NCBI GenBank assembly: GCA_039198065.1
Contig: JBCCTU010000002.1
Coordinates: forward strand, 62,001 to 126,000
Reading direction: 5' to 3'
Length of the DNA stretch: 64,000 bases
DNA from: CALHVX01 sp039198065
GTDB lineage: Bacteria; Pseudomonadota; Gammaproteobacteria; Pseudomonadales; Azotimanducaceae
Shown: positions 1-8,456 of the stretch, in pieces
Position numbering within the stretch: the first letter of the stretch is position 1
Layout of the letters: each line of letters begins with the position of its first letter
Translations under genes and position numbers: made by a program
The notes under the pieces: generated by a model
What the model was told of the DNA's origin: nothing
Databases searched by the model: none
The model's input: the letters and a program-made list of their open reading frames with translations, nothing else

Positions 1-30
1 GCATAAGCAGACGATCTTCGATAAGGCTTA

Positions 31-68
31 GATCAAGCCTCGAGGCTAGATCAAGGCAAGATCGAGGC
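31..68. repeat. Degenerate 9-bp repeats at the window edge
   Basis: Three related 9-mers occur close together: GATCAAGCC (31-39), GATCAAGGC (49-57) and GATCGAGGC (60-68). No gene can be assigned to the first 254 bases. The repeats could belong to the end of a feature outside the window or to the untranslated region ahead of the H1-like gene. Confidence 0.4.
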
Positions 69-254
69 AGATATCGAGACGCGCTGCGACAGTCGAGTTC
101 ACCGACTCACGTGAATGAGTCGAGGGCTAAGGCGAATGTTTCCGATGCGATTTTCAGATCGACGGGTCTGGTAATCGCTGGGTTTGAAAACGGGGATTGG
201 GTGTCTGGACGAAACCCTCATCGCTAACAGTAGGACTACTAGAGGAGACCGTTT

Positions 255-680
255 ATGCCCGCAAAGAAAAAGGCGGCAGCGAAGCGGAAAACAGCAGCTC
301 GAAAGGCTGTGACGAAACGCAAGGTTGCGAAAAAGAAGGTTGCCAAGAAGAAGGTGGCCAAGCGCAAGGTAGCTAAGAAGAAGGTTGCCAAGCGTAAAGT
401 AGCTAAGAAGAAGGTCGCGAAGAAGAAGGCGGCTAAAAAGAAGACCGCGAAGCGCAAAGTAGCGAAGAAGAAGACCGCAAAGAAAAAAGCGGCTAAGAAG
501 AAAACGGCGAAGCGCAAAGTAGCGAAGAAGAAGACCGCGAAACGCAAGGTTGCGAAAAAGAAGGTCGCCAAAAAGAAGGCAGCGAAGAAAAAGGTAGCTA
601 AGAAAAAAGTTGCCAAGAAGAAGGTAGCTAAGCGCAAAGTCGCCAAAAAGAAGGCTGCTAAGCGTAAAGCTCGCAAGTAA
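255..680 (+). CDS. Histone H1-like Lys/Ala-repeat protein (AlgP/H1-type)
   Basis: 141-residue, extremely basic protein. After a short leader of about 12 residues it is almost wholly built from five-residue units such as KKKVA, KRKVA, KKKAA and KKKTA, encoded by an imperfect 15-bp tandem repeat. This composition is that of bacterial histone H1-like proteins and the C-terminal part of Pseudomonas AlgP, which bind DNA non-specifically and coat the nucleoid. The ATG is preceded by AGAGGAG (about 8 nt spacing), which supports the start, and the gene ends at a strong hairpin terminator. It looks monocistronic. Homology cannot be traced by alignment because the sequence is low complexity, so the DNA-binding role is inferred from composition. 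Copy number of the repeat is probably variable between strains. Confidence 0.85.
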   Translation: MPAKKKAAAKRKTAARKAVTKRKVAKKKVAKKKVAKRKVAKKKVAKRKVAKKKVAKKKAAKKKTAKRKVAKKKTAKKKAAKKKTAKRKVAKKKTAKRKVAKKKVAKKKAAKKKVAKKKVAKKKVAKRKVAKKKAAKRKARK

Positions 681-719
681 TCGGCGAAGCGCCTCTCTGG
701 GGCGCTCAACCGAGTACGG

Positions 720-745
720 AAAAGGCGCCCTTCGGCGCCTTTTTT
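720..745 (+). terminator. Rho-independent terminator after the H1-like gene
   Basis: The stem is AAAAGGCGCC/GGCGCCTTTT with a four-base CTTC loop, followed by a T run to 745. The A run on the left arm makes it potentially bidirectional, so it may also stop leftward moeA transcription, which ends at 805. Confidence 0.9.
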
Positions 746-780
746 CGTTCTGGAGAGCAAGTTTCGTTCTGGAGAGCAAG
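743..780. repeat. Perfect 19-bp tandem duplication
   Basis: The 19-mer TTTCGTTCTGGAGAGCAAG occurs twice head to tail (743-761 and 762-780) between the H1-like terminator and the 3' end of moeA. It is non-coding. Confidence 0.85.
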
Positions 781-804
781 CGTTGCGCTGGCTGTGCCTG
801 ACAG

Positions 805-2046
805 CTAGCCGAGGAGGCCACCCAGCGGCAAGGTGTGGACCCGTGTTCCCGCATCCAAGTCGCCGGCGCTTTTATCAATTTCGATTAAACAGTTCGCAGC
901 GCTGAACGTGCTCAGACGATTGGAACTCTGATCGCCCGTTGGCGTGACGATGAGCTCCCGGGCACCGCTGTCTGAGCTGCGCTGTTCGAGAACACCTCGC
1001 TGAAACTCCGTGCGGCCGGGGTTGTGACGAATGGGGTGCGTGAGCGTCGCCGCGACCCGCAGCAGAGGCTGGGCGGGTTCGCCGCTGAGGCGGCGCAGTG
1101 CCGGCAGCACGAGCAGCAGGGCGGTAATTGCGGTTGAAACCGGGTTGCCGGGCAAGCCAAGCATCCAGCAGTCACCGATGCGGCCGAAGGCAACGGGTTT
1201 TCCCGGTTTCAGGTTCAAACGCCAGAAGTTCAGTGAGCCGCGTTCTGCCAGGGCACGACCGATGTAGTCACTGTCGCCGACGGATACACCGCCACTGGTA
1301 ATCAGCAGATCGCTGTGGCCGGCTGCGTTCAACGCCTGCGCGGTGGCATCGGCGTCATCGCGCAGGTGAACCGATCGCTCGATGGTTACGTCTTCGCGGC
1401 TGAGCAATGCGGTGAGGAGCGCCCGGTTCGAATCGAAGATCTGGCCCGGTTCAAGCTTGGAGCCCGCGGGAACAAGTTCATCGCCGGTGCTCACGAGCTG
1501 AACCCGGATGCAGCGACGCACGGTGAGCTCAGTTAGGCCCACGGAGGCCAACAGGCCGAGATGAAACGCGTTCAGCCGCGTGCCGGCAGGCAACAGTTGC
1601 TGGCCAGCGACCACTTCCTGGCCGACGGCTCGGATGTTTGCACCGCGCTCCGGTAGCGAACGAATCTGAACCTGATCGTTCTGCCGGACCACGTTCTCTT
1701 GAATGACCACGGTGTCTGCGCTGTCTGGAACGCTGGCGCCGGTGAGCATGCGCAAACAGGTCTGTGGCTCCAGGGCGCCGGTGTAGGGATGGCCGGCAGC
1801 GGCGGTGCCGACCACGCGCAGCGGTTGGCTAGGGTCTATGCGGTCATGGGCGTAGGCGTAGCCGTCCATGGCTGATGCGGGGAACGGCGGTAAGGTCAGC
1901 GGCGCAGCGATGGGTTCTGCAAGCACGCGCCCCAGAGCATCCTCGGGCCGTAGTACGACGGTTTCGGATACCGGAACCAGCGCCGTTTCGATGCGCCGAA
2001 TGGCATCCTCAAGGTCGAGTCTGGCTTGGGCGGTGGGATCGGTCAC
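805..2046 (-). CDS. moeA: Molybdopterin molybdenumtransferase MoeA
   Basis: 413-residue enzyme that inserts molybdate into adenylylated molybdopterin, the last step of molybdenum cofactor synthesis; cytoplasmic. Visible family motifs are PFPASAMDGYA (about 54-64), STGDEL (186-191), SGGVSVGDSD (251-260, MoCF-binding motif) and LPGNPVS (298-304). Length is normal for the family. The GTG start gives the usual short N-terminus. It is transcribed leftward, divergent from tsaB. No other Moco gene is nearby, so it stands alone here. Confidence 0.95.
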   Translation of the reverse strand: MTDPTAQARLDLEDAIRRIETALVPVSETVVLRPEDALGRVLAEPIAAPLTLPPFPASAMDGYAYAHDRIDPSQPLRVVGTAAAGHPYTGALEPQTCLRMLTGASVPDSADTVVIQENVVRQNDQVQIRSLPERGANIRAVGQEVVAGQQLLPAGTRLNAFHLGLLASVGLTELTVRRCIRVQLVSTGDELVPAGSKLEPGQIFDSNRALLTALLSREDVTIERSVHLRDDADATAQALNAAGHSDLLITSGGVSVGDSDYIGRALAERGSLNFWRLNLKPGKPVAFGRIGDCWMLGLPGNPVSTAITALLLVLPALRRLSGEPAQPLLRVAATLTHPIRHNPGRTEFQRGVLEQRSSDSGARELIVTPTGDQSSNRLSTFSAANCLIEIDKSAGDLDAGTRVHTLPLGGLLG

Positions 2047-2169
2047 GGGTGCGCCTGCGTCACGATCATCGGTTAGCTGGCATCATACGCGCTCTCTGAA
2101 CGAATGCCGGTAACGACGAAGGTTGCTGTGACCGATTCTGCTGATCGCGATTATCATGAGTTGCTGCCG

Positions 2170-2853
2170 ATGCTTGTCGTTGATTGCTCATCGTCCTGGT
2201 GTGTCCTGGCGCTCGAAAGTGATAACGGCTGCCAGTCGTTTACGGAAGAGCTCGGCCGGGGCCACAGTCAGCGACTGCTCGAAGAGATCGAACGTTTGCG
2301 CGAGGGTGCGGGCATTGCGCCGTCTGATTGGCGGGGCCTTGGGGTCAGCGTGGGTCCGGGGTCCTTTACCGGGGTTCGCATCGGCGTTGCCGCGGTGCAG
2401 GCGCTGGCGTTTGCCTGCGACGCACCGGTGGCGCGGGTGGACTCCCTGCACGTGCTCGCGCAAAGCGCGGGTGTTACCGGCGACGAGCCGATCGTCGTGC
2501 TCCGCCGTTCCCGCGGGGACCAGTACTACGCGGGACTCTACGGTGCAGGCCCGTCGCAGCAGGCCGTGGCACGACTGGGGACATTGGCGCTGATCGAGCA
2601 TGCGGCCGCATTCGAGCGTTGGTGGCAGGACGCCGCAGGTGAATTGACCGATGACCCGCGACCGGCAGGCGTTGTCGGCGAGCGACCGGCCTGGCTACCG
2701 CGGACGGTCGATTCCGCACCGGTGGCGCCCCAGGCGGACGCGCTGTTGCTGCTGACGAAAGCGCAGCACCGTGACGGTCAGGGTGTGGTTGCCGAAGATG
2801 CGCTGCCGTTTTACCTCGAAGCCGATTCTCCCTGGCAACGGCAGCGATCCTGA
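2170..2853 (+). CDS. tsaB: tRNA threonylcarbamoyladenosine biosynthesis protein TsaB
   Basis: ASKHA-fold partner of TsaD/TsaE, needed to make t6A at position 37 of ANN-decoding tRNAs. The protein opens with LVVDCSS (equivalent to the LALDTS start of the family), followed by RGHSQRLL and GPGSFTGVRIGVAAVQALA, all diagnostic of TsaB/YeaZ. The frame is open back to an ATG at 2104, but the family N-terminus matches the ATG at 2170 (227 residues); a TTG at 2161 is also possible. It is followed by a small ORF and rsmJ in the same direction. Confidence 0.9.
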   Translation: MLVVDCSSSWCVLALESDNGCQSFTEELGRGHSQRLLEEIERLREGAGIAPSDWRGLGVSVGPGSFTGVRIGVAAVQALAFACDAPVARVDSLHVLAQSAGVTGDEPIVVLRRSRGDQYYAGLYGAGPSQQAVARLGTLALIEHAAAFERWWQDAAGELTDDPRPAGVVGERPAWLPRTVDSAPVAPQADALLLLTKAQHRDGQGVVAEDALPFYLEADSPWQRQRS

Positions 2854-2877
2854 TGCAGCTTCTATACTCCGATAAGC

Positions 2878-3162
2878 ATGAGTTTATCGATTACCAGCTC
2901 CGGCTCGCCGTCGGCGTTACCTCTGCCGCGTCGCTCGAACGTGCAACCGTCGGCCGTGGCTGGCCCAACCCCGCCCGTTGTCCGTGCTGATGCGCGCTCG
3001 GAAGCTGTTGCCAGTGCGCCTGAGCCGGCGGCCGAAGCGGCGAGACCTGATCCCCTGGGCCGCCGCCGAGTGCTCGATGCGGGTCAAAGTTTTGGGGTGG
3101 CGCTCTACGGTTCTGCTGATCGTGCCGAGGCACGTGGTGGCAACCTTGATCTGTTCGCGTGA
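2878..3162 (+). CDS. Small Ala/Pro-rich hypothetical protein
   Basis: 94-residue ORF lying 24 bases after tsaB and 15 bases before rsmJ. The first 60 residues are low-complexity Ser/Pro/Ala/Arg. The last 30 (RRRVLDAGQSFGVALYG through GGNLDLFA) look more ordered. I do not recognise a family. Its position in a tight unidirectional run and the intact frame favour a real gene, but no function can be given. Confidence 0.55.
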   Translation: MSLSITSSGSPSALPLPRRSNVQPSAVAGPTPPVVRADARSEAVASAPEPAAEAARPDPLGRRRVLDAGQSFGVALYGSADRAEARGGNLDLFA

Positions 3163-3177
3163 GCTACGCACAGACCA

Positions 3178-3867
3178 GTGAAGCTTTACTACGACGCGTC
3201 GTCTGCGTCCATCGCAGAGCGTTATGGGAGTTTTTTCGAACTTGAACCGCTCAGTGCCGAGGCAGATGCGGAACCGGCGTTGCTGGCGCAAGATCACCGC
3301 TTACAGCTGCGCCTTCCCGGTAGTGATCGTGGTACCTGCGTCGACCCTCGAGCGGTAGCGCGCCGGGTCTCCAGGCGTAGCGATCTGGCCCGCGCCTGCG
3401 GCTTTTCGAAGCTGAAACGGCCTCGAATACTCGACGCTTGCGCCGGTTGGGGAATCGATGGGCTCAGCCTGGCTCAGGCCGGCGCGTCTGTAACGCTACT
3501 GGAACGAGAGCGACCGATCTGGGCGCTTCTGGACGATCTCTGCCGCCAGCAACCCTGGGGCCATGACGCGCTGCACTGCGTTCCCGCCGAGGCGTGGATG
3601 ACGGCCACCCCGGAACGTTGGGATGTGGTTTACCTGGATCCGATGTTTCCGCCGCGAAGTAAAACCGCGTTGCCCAAAGAGCGGCTGCAGCTGCTCAGCA
3701 CATTGACCGGACCACCGCAGTCCCTGGAGCTCCTGCTCGAGGGTGCCCGACGCTGTGCCAGCCGTCGCGTGGTTCTCAAGCGACGACGTAAAGACCCGAT
3801 CGTCGGTGATCCGAGCGGTCAAATCGCAGGAAAAACCGTGCGCTACGATCTTTACGCCGCCGCTTGA
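3178..3867 (+). CDS. rsmJ: 16S rRNA (guanine1516-N2)-methyltransferase RsmJ
   Basis: 229-residue SAM-dependent methyltransferase modifying G1516 of 16S rRNA. The SAM-binding loop LDACAGWG (85-92), the acidic ERER ending the next strand (109-112) and the catalytic-type VYLDPMFP (151-158) match RsmJ, as does the KTALPKERLQLL segment that follows. The GTG at 3178 leads directly into the MKLYYD-like N-terminus. The 3' end overlaps the 3' end of convergent plsB by 16 bases. Confidence 0.92.
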   Translation: MKLYYDASSASIAERYGSFFELEPLSAEADAEPALLAQDHRLQLRLPGSDRGTCVDPRAVARRVSRRSDLARACGFSKLKRPRILDACAGWGIDGLSLAQAGASVTLLERERPIWALLDDLCRQQPWGHDALHCVPAEAWMTATPERWDVVYLDPMFPPRSKTALPKERLQLLSTLTGPPQSLELLLEGARRCASRRVVLKRRRKDPIVGDPSGQIAGKTVRYDLYAAA

Positions 3868-6356
3868 TGGTGCACGACAGGTGTTGCGTTCGAGGCCCGC
3901 AAGACAGCCTGCAGGATGTCACCGTCGATCACCGTGCCGGCGTTGCGCATGACGTCGCCGAGGATCGGCTGGGGGAAAAGCCGGTCGTGGTCATCGGCGC
4001 GAATGCGGTTTCGCGCCAGCAACGCGTCGATGAAGCGGTTGAACAGACCTCGGTCAAAGAACTCGGGAGCGTTCAAACCGTAGAGCCGGGACAGGGTCTG
4101 GGCAGAGCTTTGGGCGTGCTGCTGCAGCGCGTCGCGGGGGAGCCCTGAGGTGCGGTGCGCATCGAGCAGTGCGATGACAATGAACATACGCTCGAGACTC
4201 TGCATAACTACCTGGGCGAGAAGCTTGAGTCGATACCAATCGCCGCTCCCGGACGCCGGGGCACGAAGGGTGCCTTTCTCGGAAATCAGCAGACCGACGT
4301 TCTCCAGCCGCTTGAGCCACCGTTCATAGCTGCCACTCGCTGGGGTAAAAGACAGCTCGTCGGCGAGATAGGGGTGCAGCACCCGAACCATCGTCAGCAG
4401 CACGGCCCGGCGGAGCGGTCGCCGGCGGCGGAACACCAGGCAGGCCATAAGTGCCGGGACACTGAGCGTGTGCGCAACATTGTTCCGGTACCAGGTAAGA
4501 AGCACCGCCTGCTGTGGATCACAGGCGATCACTCGGTCTGAACCTGAGCCTTCCTCGGCGGCCATCTCGAGCCGCAGTACTTCGTCGATGGCCCCGTCGC
4601 CGTCTTGCTCCGGTAGCACGAACAGTTGATCGCGTGGTGACTGTGAGAGCAGGTCCTTATACAGATTGATTTGCGATGCGAGGAGCGCGCGCTCGATAGC
4701 CTGGCGGTTCGTTGCCAGCAGTACCAGTGCAACGAGGTTGACCGGATTCAGTACCGCTGCGCCATTGATCGACGTCATGACCTCGCGGCCGAGGGCAGCG
4801 GGCAGTTCCTCGTGAGCCACACTGCGACGACCGGCGAGCCAGGCATCGAGGTGCAGGGGTCGACCGAGGTTGACCACTACGCGGCCAAAGTTCTGGCGGG
4901 TCAGGCGCAGGTTGCGAAACACACCGAACACGCTTTCTTTGCGTTTCTCCGCACCGCGCAGCTGATCCATATACGCCTTGCCTTCGATCAGCTTCTCGTA
5001 ACCGAAATAGACGGGTACCAGGGTCACCGGTCGCGGCAAGCCCCGGCGATGGTGGTCGAGGGTCATTTTCAGCAGCCCGAGGCGCGCCGGTAGCAGACGG
5101 CCGGTTCGACTCCGTCCACCTTCGGGAAAGAACTCGACGCTGTGTCCGCGCCGATACATGAGGTAGAGATACTCGGAAAACACCGCGCCGTAGAGTGGAT
5201 CGTCCCGGAAGGAGCGGCGCATGAAAAACGCCCCGCCGCGTCGCAGGATGCCGCCGACGACGGGCAGGTTCAGGTTATCGCCAGCGACGATGTGCGGAAT
5301 CATGCGGCCATACTGAAACAGCAGGTACGACAGCAGCAGATAGTCGACGTGGCTTCGATGCGACGGCACATAGATGATCTGATTACCCGCGGGAACCGAC
5401 TGCAGCCGTTCGACGCCAAGGAAGTCAACGCCGTCGTAAATTCGATTCCAGAACCAGCCGAGCAAACGCTCAAGCACCATCATGGTCGAGTACGTCATGT
5501 TGGAAACAATCGACTCAACGGACCGATGAATGCGACGCTTGAGCCGTTCCGTGAGTCGACGGTGCGCTCGGCTGCCGGGCTCGATGCCCGCCGCTTCGGC
5601 CTGGCGGGACAGTTCAGACGCCAGCGCCTCCCGAACCGGCGTGCTGGTGGCCACTTCAAGCGCCAGCGTTCGCCGGTGGGAAAAATCTGGACCAACGACG
5701 TCGAGCCGTAACGCAGCGAGCTGCGCGCGGAGCGGTTGGGCGAGGCGGTGGGCCTGCTGGTTGGCGGCTTGCGGGTCCTTTGCATCCGTACGCGCAGCGA
5801 CTGCTTCAAGCGGTGTGGTTTGGCCAAAGGACACAACGATGTCGCGGCCATTGAGCAGCAGGTTTAAGAGTCGCCGCAGTCGCGAGGTCACGGCCCAGCT
5901 TTCGGACAAAAGCAGCTGTGCCAGCGAACCTTGCCGGTTCGGCGCGCGACCCCATTGCACGAGCACCGGCAACAGGTGCCCCTGCGATGGCGTTGCTGCT
6001 TCATCGCCTCGTGTTGCTGAGTCCGTCGCTGCTGCATGACGCTGCACGCGTTGCAGCCGTTTCGACACGCGGCGGCGTTCGTCGTGCGGGCGAAGCAACC
6101 GTTTGGCGCGGTCGAGAAAGGCGAACCGTCGACGCTCCGTTTGCGTGGCTAGGGTGATCGGCGCAAGTGGCCGGGGTAATTCGAGACGTTCGCAGACGAT
6201 ATCGAGCACAATCAGATCGGAAAGGGAGCGCTTTTCCAGCACGTAGAGCGCCTGGGGTAGCGTTTCTGGATCTGGTGGGTTGCCGACTACGGGCTGCGCA
6301 AAGCGCTCAACAAACGCGCGCGTCAGGCGATAGCGCAGGCCCTGCTTTACGTTCAC
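3852..6356 (-). CDS. plsB: Glycerol-3-phosphate 1-O-acyltransferase PlsB
   Basis: 834-residue membrane-associated enzyme that acylates sn-glycerol-3-phosphate at position 1, the first step of phospholipid synthesis. The four acyltransferase blocks are visible: HRSHVD (333-338, catalytic His and Asp), GAFFMRRSF (375-383), FFPEGGRSRTG (409-419) and VTLVPVYFGYEK (444-455). Length matches E. coli PlsB (about 807). It starts at GTG 6356, close downstream of gspD on the same strand. It feeds the same lipid pool that CdsA (21.4 kb) later uses. Confidence 0.96.
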   Translation of the reverse strand: MNVKQGLRYRLTRAFVERFAQPVVGNPPDPETLPQALYVLEKRSLSDLIVLDIVCERLELPRPLAPITLATQTERRRFAFLDRAKRLLRPHDERRRVSKRLQRVQRHAAATDSATRGDEAATPSQGHLLPVLVQWGRAPNRQGSLAQLLLSESWAVTSRLRRLLNLLLNGRDIVVSFGQTTPLEAVAARTDAKDPQAANQQAHRLAQPLRAQLAALRLDVVGPDFSHRRTLALEVATSTPVREALASELSRQAEAAGIEPGSRAHRRLTERLKRRIHRSVESIVSNMTYSTMMVLERLLGWFWNRIYDGVDFLGVERLQSVPAGNQIIYVPSHRSHVDYLLLSYLLFQYGRMIPHIVAGDNLNLPVVGGILRRGGAFFMRRSFRDDPLYGAVFSEYLYLMYRRGHSVEFFPEGGRSRTGRLLPARLGLLKMTLDHHRRGLPRPVTLVPVYFGYEKLIEGKAYMDQLRGAEKRKESVFGVFRNLRLTRQNFGRVVVNLGRPLHLDAWLAGRRSVAHEELPAALGREVMTSINGAAVLNPVNLVALVLLATNRQAIERALLASQINLYKDLLSQSPRDQLFVLPEQDGDGAIDEVLRLEMAAEEGSGSDRVIACDPQQAVLLTWYRNNVAHTLSVPALMACLVFRRRRPLRRAVLLTMVRVLHPYLADELSFTPASGSYERWLKRLENVGLLISEKGTLRAPASGSGDWYRLKLLAQVVMQSLERMFIVIALLDAHRTSGLPRDALQQHAQSSAQTLSRLYGLNAPEFFDRGLFNRFIDALLARNRIRADDHDRLFPQPILGDVMRNAGTVIDGDILQAVLRASNATPVVHHQAAA

Positions 6357-6392
6357 GTCCGGACGGAGTCCGGACCTAGGGCGGGTGCGGCG

Positions 6393-8456
6393 TCAGCCTT
6401 CCCGGGGCGGGCTGCGACGGCCTTCGACGAGGTCGTCGACGGAATCGTAGCCCCGGCCGATGCTCTGGATTTCCACTTCGTAGATGCGCTGGTATTTGGC
6501 CTGCGTTGCCGCATCGGCATCCTCGAGGTTGCGAATTACCGTGGGCCTTAAGAATACCAGCAAGTTGCGCTTGGTCTGGGTGTTGTTGCGGGTCTTGAAG
6601 AGGTTGCCGAGGACGGGAATATCGCCGAGCAATGGCACTTTGCGGATCGTCGCGGTGACGTCGTCCTGCATCAGACCGCCAAGAACGATGGTTTGTTTGT
6701 CGTCGGCGAGAATCACCGTCTCGATGGATCGCTTTGAGGTCACGATGTCCGAAGCACCGGTGCTGCCGATGTTCGTGCCTGGAACGATGTTGCTGACTTC
6801 TTGAGCGACCTCGAGTCGAACTGTGGAGCTTTCATTGACCTGCGGCGTCACCGTCAGCTGCAGACCCACGTCTTCCCGTTGGATGGTGGTGAAGGGGTTG
6901 TTGGCGCCATCGGTGTTGGTGGTGAACGACCCCGTTCGAAAGGGCACCTCGTTACCGACAACGATTTTCGCTTCCTGGTTGTCGAGCGTCATGATCGACG
7001 GTGTCGACAGCAGATTAGCGTCGCGGTTGGTGGCGATGGCCTGGATTACCGCGCCAAAGGAAATCGCGTCGGCATCGATCTTTGCCGCAGCCAGCGTCGG
7101 TGTGGTGAGCGAGCCGAGTCCGGTCAGCACGTCGACATTACCTTCTGCATCCGGGACCAGCTGACCGATCAAATTCGCGATCGTACCGTTGGTGCTGGTT
7201 GTGACCAACGGCAAGGTCTCTCCGCGAGCGTCGACGGCGGCGAGCTCAACGCCCAGATCCTGAGTGTCCTCGATCGATACCTCGACAATGGCCGCTTCAA
7301 TGAGAACCTGCGACCGGCGCACGTCGAGCGCCGCGATCAGCTCGCGAATCTCACCGAACTTCGACGGATCGGCTTTGACGACGATGGCGTTCAGGGACTC
7401 GTCGGCTTTGATGGTGGTCGGTTGGGCGCCTTCTTCCTGCTGTCCGGCCGCCGCACTCTCGGTGATGATGCCGCTCAGGATGTCAGCGACGGTCGCCGCG
7501 TCAGCGTGATTGAGGGTGAACACCTGGGTTGAACCCTTCGCCGTCGTCGGCTTATCGAGCTGGTCGACGAGCTTCAAGATTTCCGCTGTGGGCCGGGCGT
7601 TGCCCTTAACCATCAGCGTGTTGTTGTTTTCATTGGCGATCAGGCGGACCCGCTGCGGTCCCTTGGCAGCTCGGCCAATCTGATCCGGTGCAACTTTTTC
7701 CAGGATCGCAACGACGCTGCCGACCCAAGCGTGCTCGAGGGGACGCACGACGAGTTCTTCTTCGTCCGCAACGTCGATCTGGCGGATGATGCGCTGCAGT
7801 CGCAGGATGTTGTCCGCGTGATCGCTGATGATCACGATGTTCGGTTCCTGAACTGCGGCAATGTGTCCGTACTGCGGAATCAGCGGCCGGAGAATTTTCA
7901 GCAGTTCTTCGGAGGCAACGTTCTGTGCGGAGATGACCCGCGTCACCAGTTCCTCCGGGGCAATCTCGCTCAAATTGCCGCGGGCGCCCGGTGTCTGCTT
8001 GCCAAGAGCGTTTTGCTGAATCCGCACCACGTCGCCGGATTCGGTGGCGGTGAAGTTGTGCACTCGAAGAACGGACAGAAACAGTTCGTAAACGGCGTTT
8101 GCGTCCATGCTGCTGTTGGACAGTACCGTCACATCGCCTTTGAGGCGTGGGTCGATGATGAAGGTTTTGCCGGTGATCTGGGCGACCTGGCGGACGAACT
8201 CTTGAATGTCGCCATTCTTGATATTGATCTTCCAGGTCTGCTCGGCGCTAGCCAGCGGGCTGATGAGCAGTACTGCTAGTACCAGCGAACGACGCAACGC
8301 GCGGACCCAGCCGGTGTGGGCGGTGGGCTCGGCTCGCCGTTTGGCCCAGTGATTGGCCCAATGCTTGGCTCTGTGGTTAGCCCCTTGATTGGCCCTTCCA
8401 TCGGCCCAATTCTCGGCCCGTTTATCGGCCATCGATGAGGTACTCCTTGCCTTCAT
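6393..8456 (-). CDS. gspD: Type II secretion system secretin GspD
   Basis: 687-residue outer-membrane secretin forming the exit pore of the type II secretion system. After a signal sequence ending near LASAEQ (about 71) come the N0 domain, repeated N1-N3 domains and the C-terminal secretin domain, with KRSIETVILADDKQT, VLGGLMQDDV and VPLLGDIPVLGNLF. The signal peptide is preceded by an unusual 45-residue extension made of four-residue units encoded by a 12-bp minisatellite. Secretin signal peptides are normally at the extreme N-terminus, so translation might start at the internal ATG (residue 9) or elsewhere. The gene overlaps gspC by four bases (ATGA), so the two are translationally coupled. 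gspE-M are not in the window. Confidence 0.95.
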   Translation of the reverse strand: MKARSTSSMADKRAENWADGRANQGANHRAKHWANHWAKRRAEPTAHTGWVRALRRSLVLAVLLISPLASAEQTWKINIKNGDIQEFVRQVAQITGKTFIIDPRLKGDVTVLSNSSMDANAVYELFLSVLRVHNFTATESGDVVRIQQNALGKQTPGARGNLSEIAPEELVTRVISAQNVASEELLKILRPLIPQYGHIAAVQEPNIVIISDHADNILRLQRIIRQIDVADEEELVVRPLEHAWVGSVVAILEKVAPDQIGRAAKGPQRVRLIANENNNTLMVKGNARPTAEILKLVDQLDKPTTAKGSTQVFTLNHADAATVADILSGIITESAAAGQQEEGAQPTTIKADESLNAIVVKADPSKFGEIRELIAALDVRRSQVLIEAAIVEVSIEDTQDLGVELAAVDARGETLPLVTTSTNGTIANLIGQLVPDAEGNVDVLTGLGSLTTPTLAAAKIDADAISFGAVIQAIATNRDANLLSTPSIMTLDNQEAKIVVGNEVPFRTGSFTTNTDGANNPFTTIQREDVGLQLTVTPQVNESSTVRLEVAQEVSNIVPGTNIGSTGASDIVTSKRSIETVILADDKQTIVLGGLMQDDVTATIRKVPLLGDIPVLGNLFKTRNNTQTKRNLLVFLRPTVIRNLEDADAATQAKYQRIYEVEIQSIGRGYDSVDDLVEGRRSPPREG
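8329..8436. repeat. 12-bp minisatellite in the gspD 5' end (9 units)
   Basis: Nine consecutive 12-bp units with consensus TYGGCCCnnnnn start at 8329, 8341, 8353, 8365, 8377, 8389, 8401, 8413 and 8425. Read on the minus strand they encode four-residue repeats (for example RAEN, WADG, RANQ, GANH) ahead of the GspD signal peptide. The core TCGGCCC recurs, with the same 12-bp period, in rnhB. Confidence 0.85.

Noticed and set aside
300..670. Possible CRISPR array at the H1-like repeat
   Set aside because: Units are 15 bp, contiguous and in frame, with no unique spacers; it is a protein-coding repeat.
99..878. Long minus-strand frames opposite the H1-like gene (99-878 and 239-760)
   Set aside because: They are antisense readings of the Lys/Ala repeat, giving low-complexity Leu/Phe/Ala/Arg translations, with no ribosome-binding site or family resemblance.
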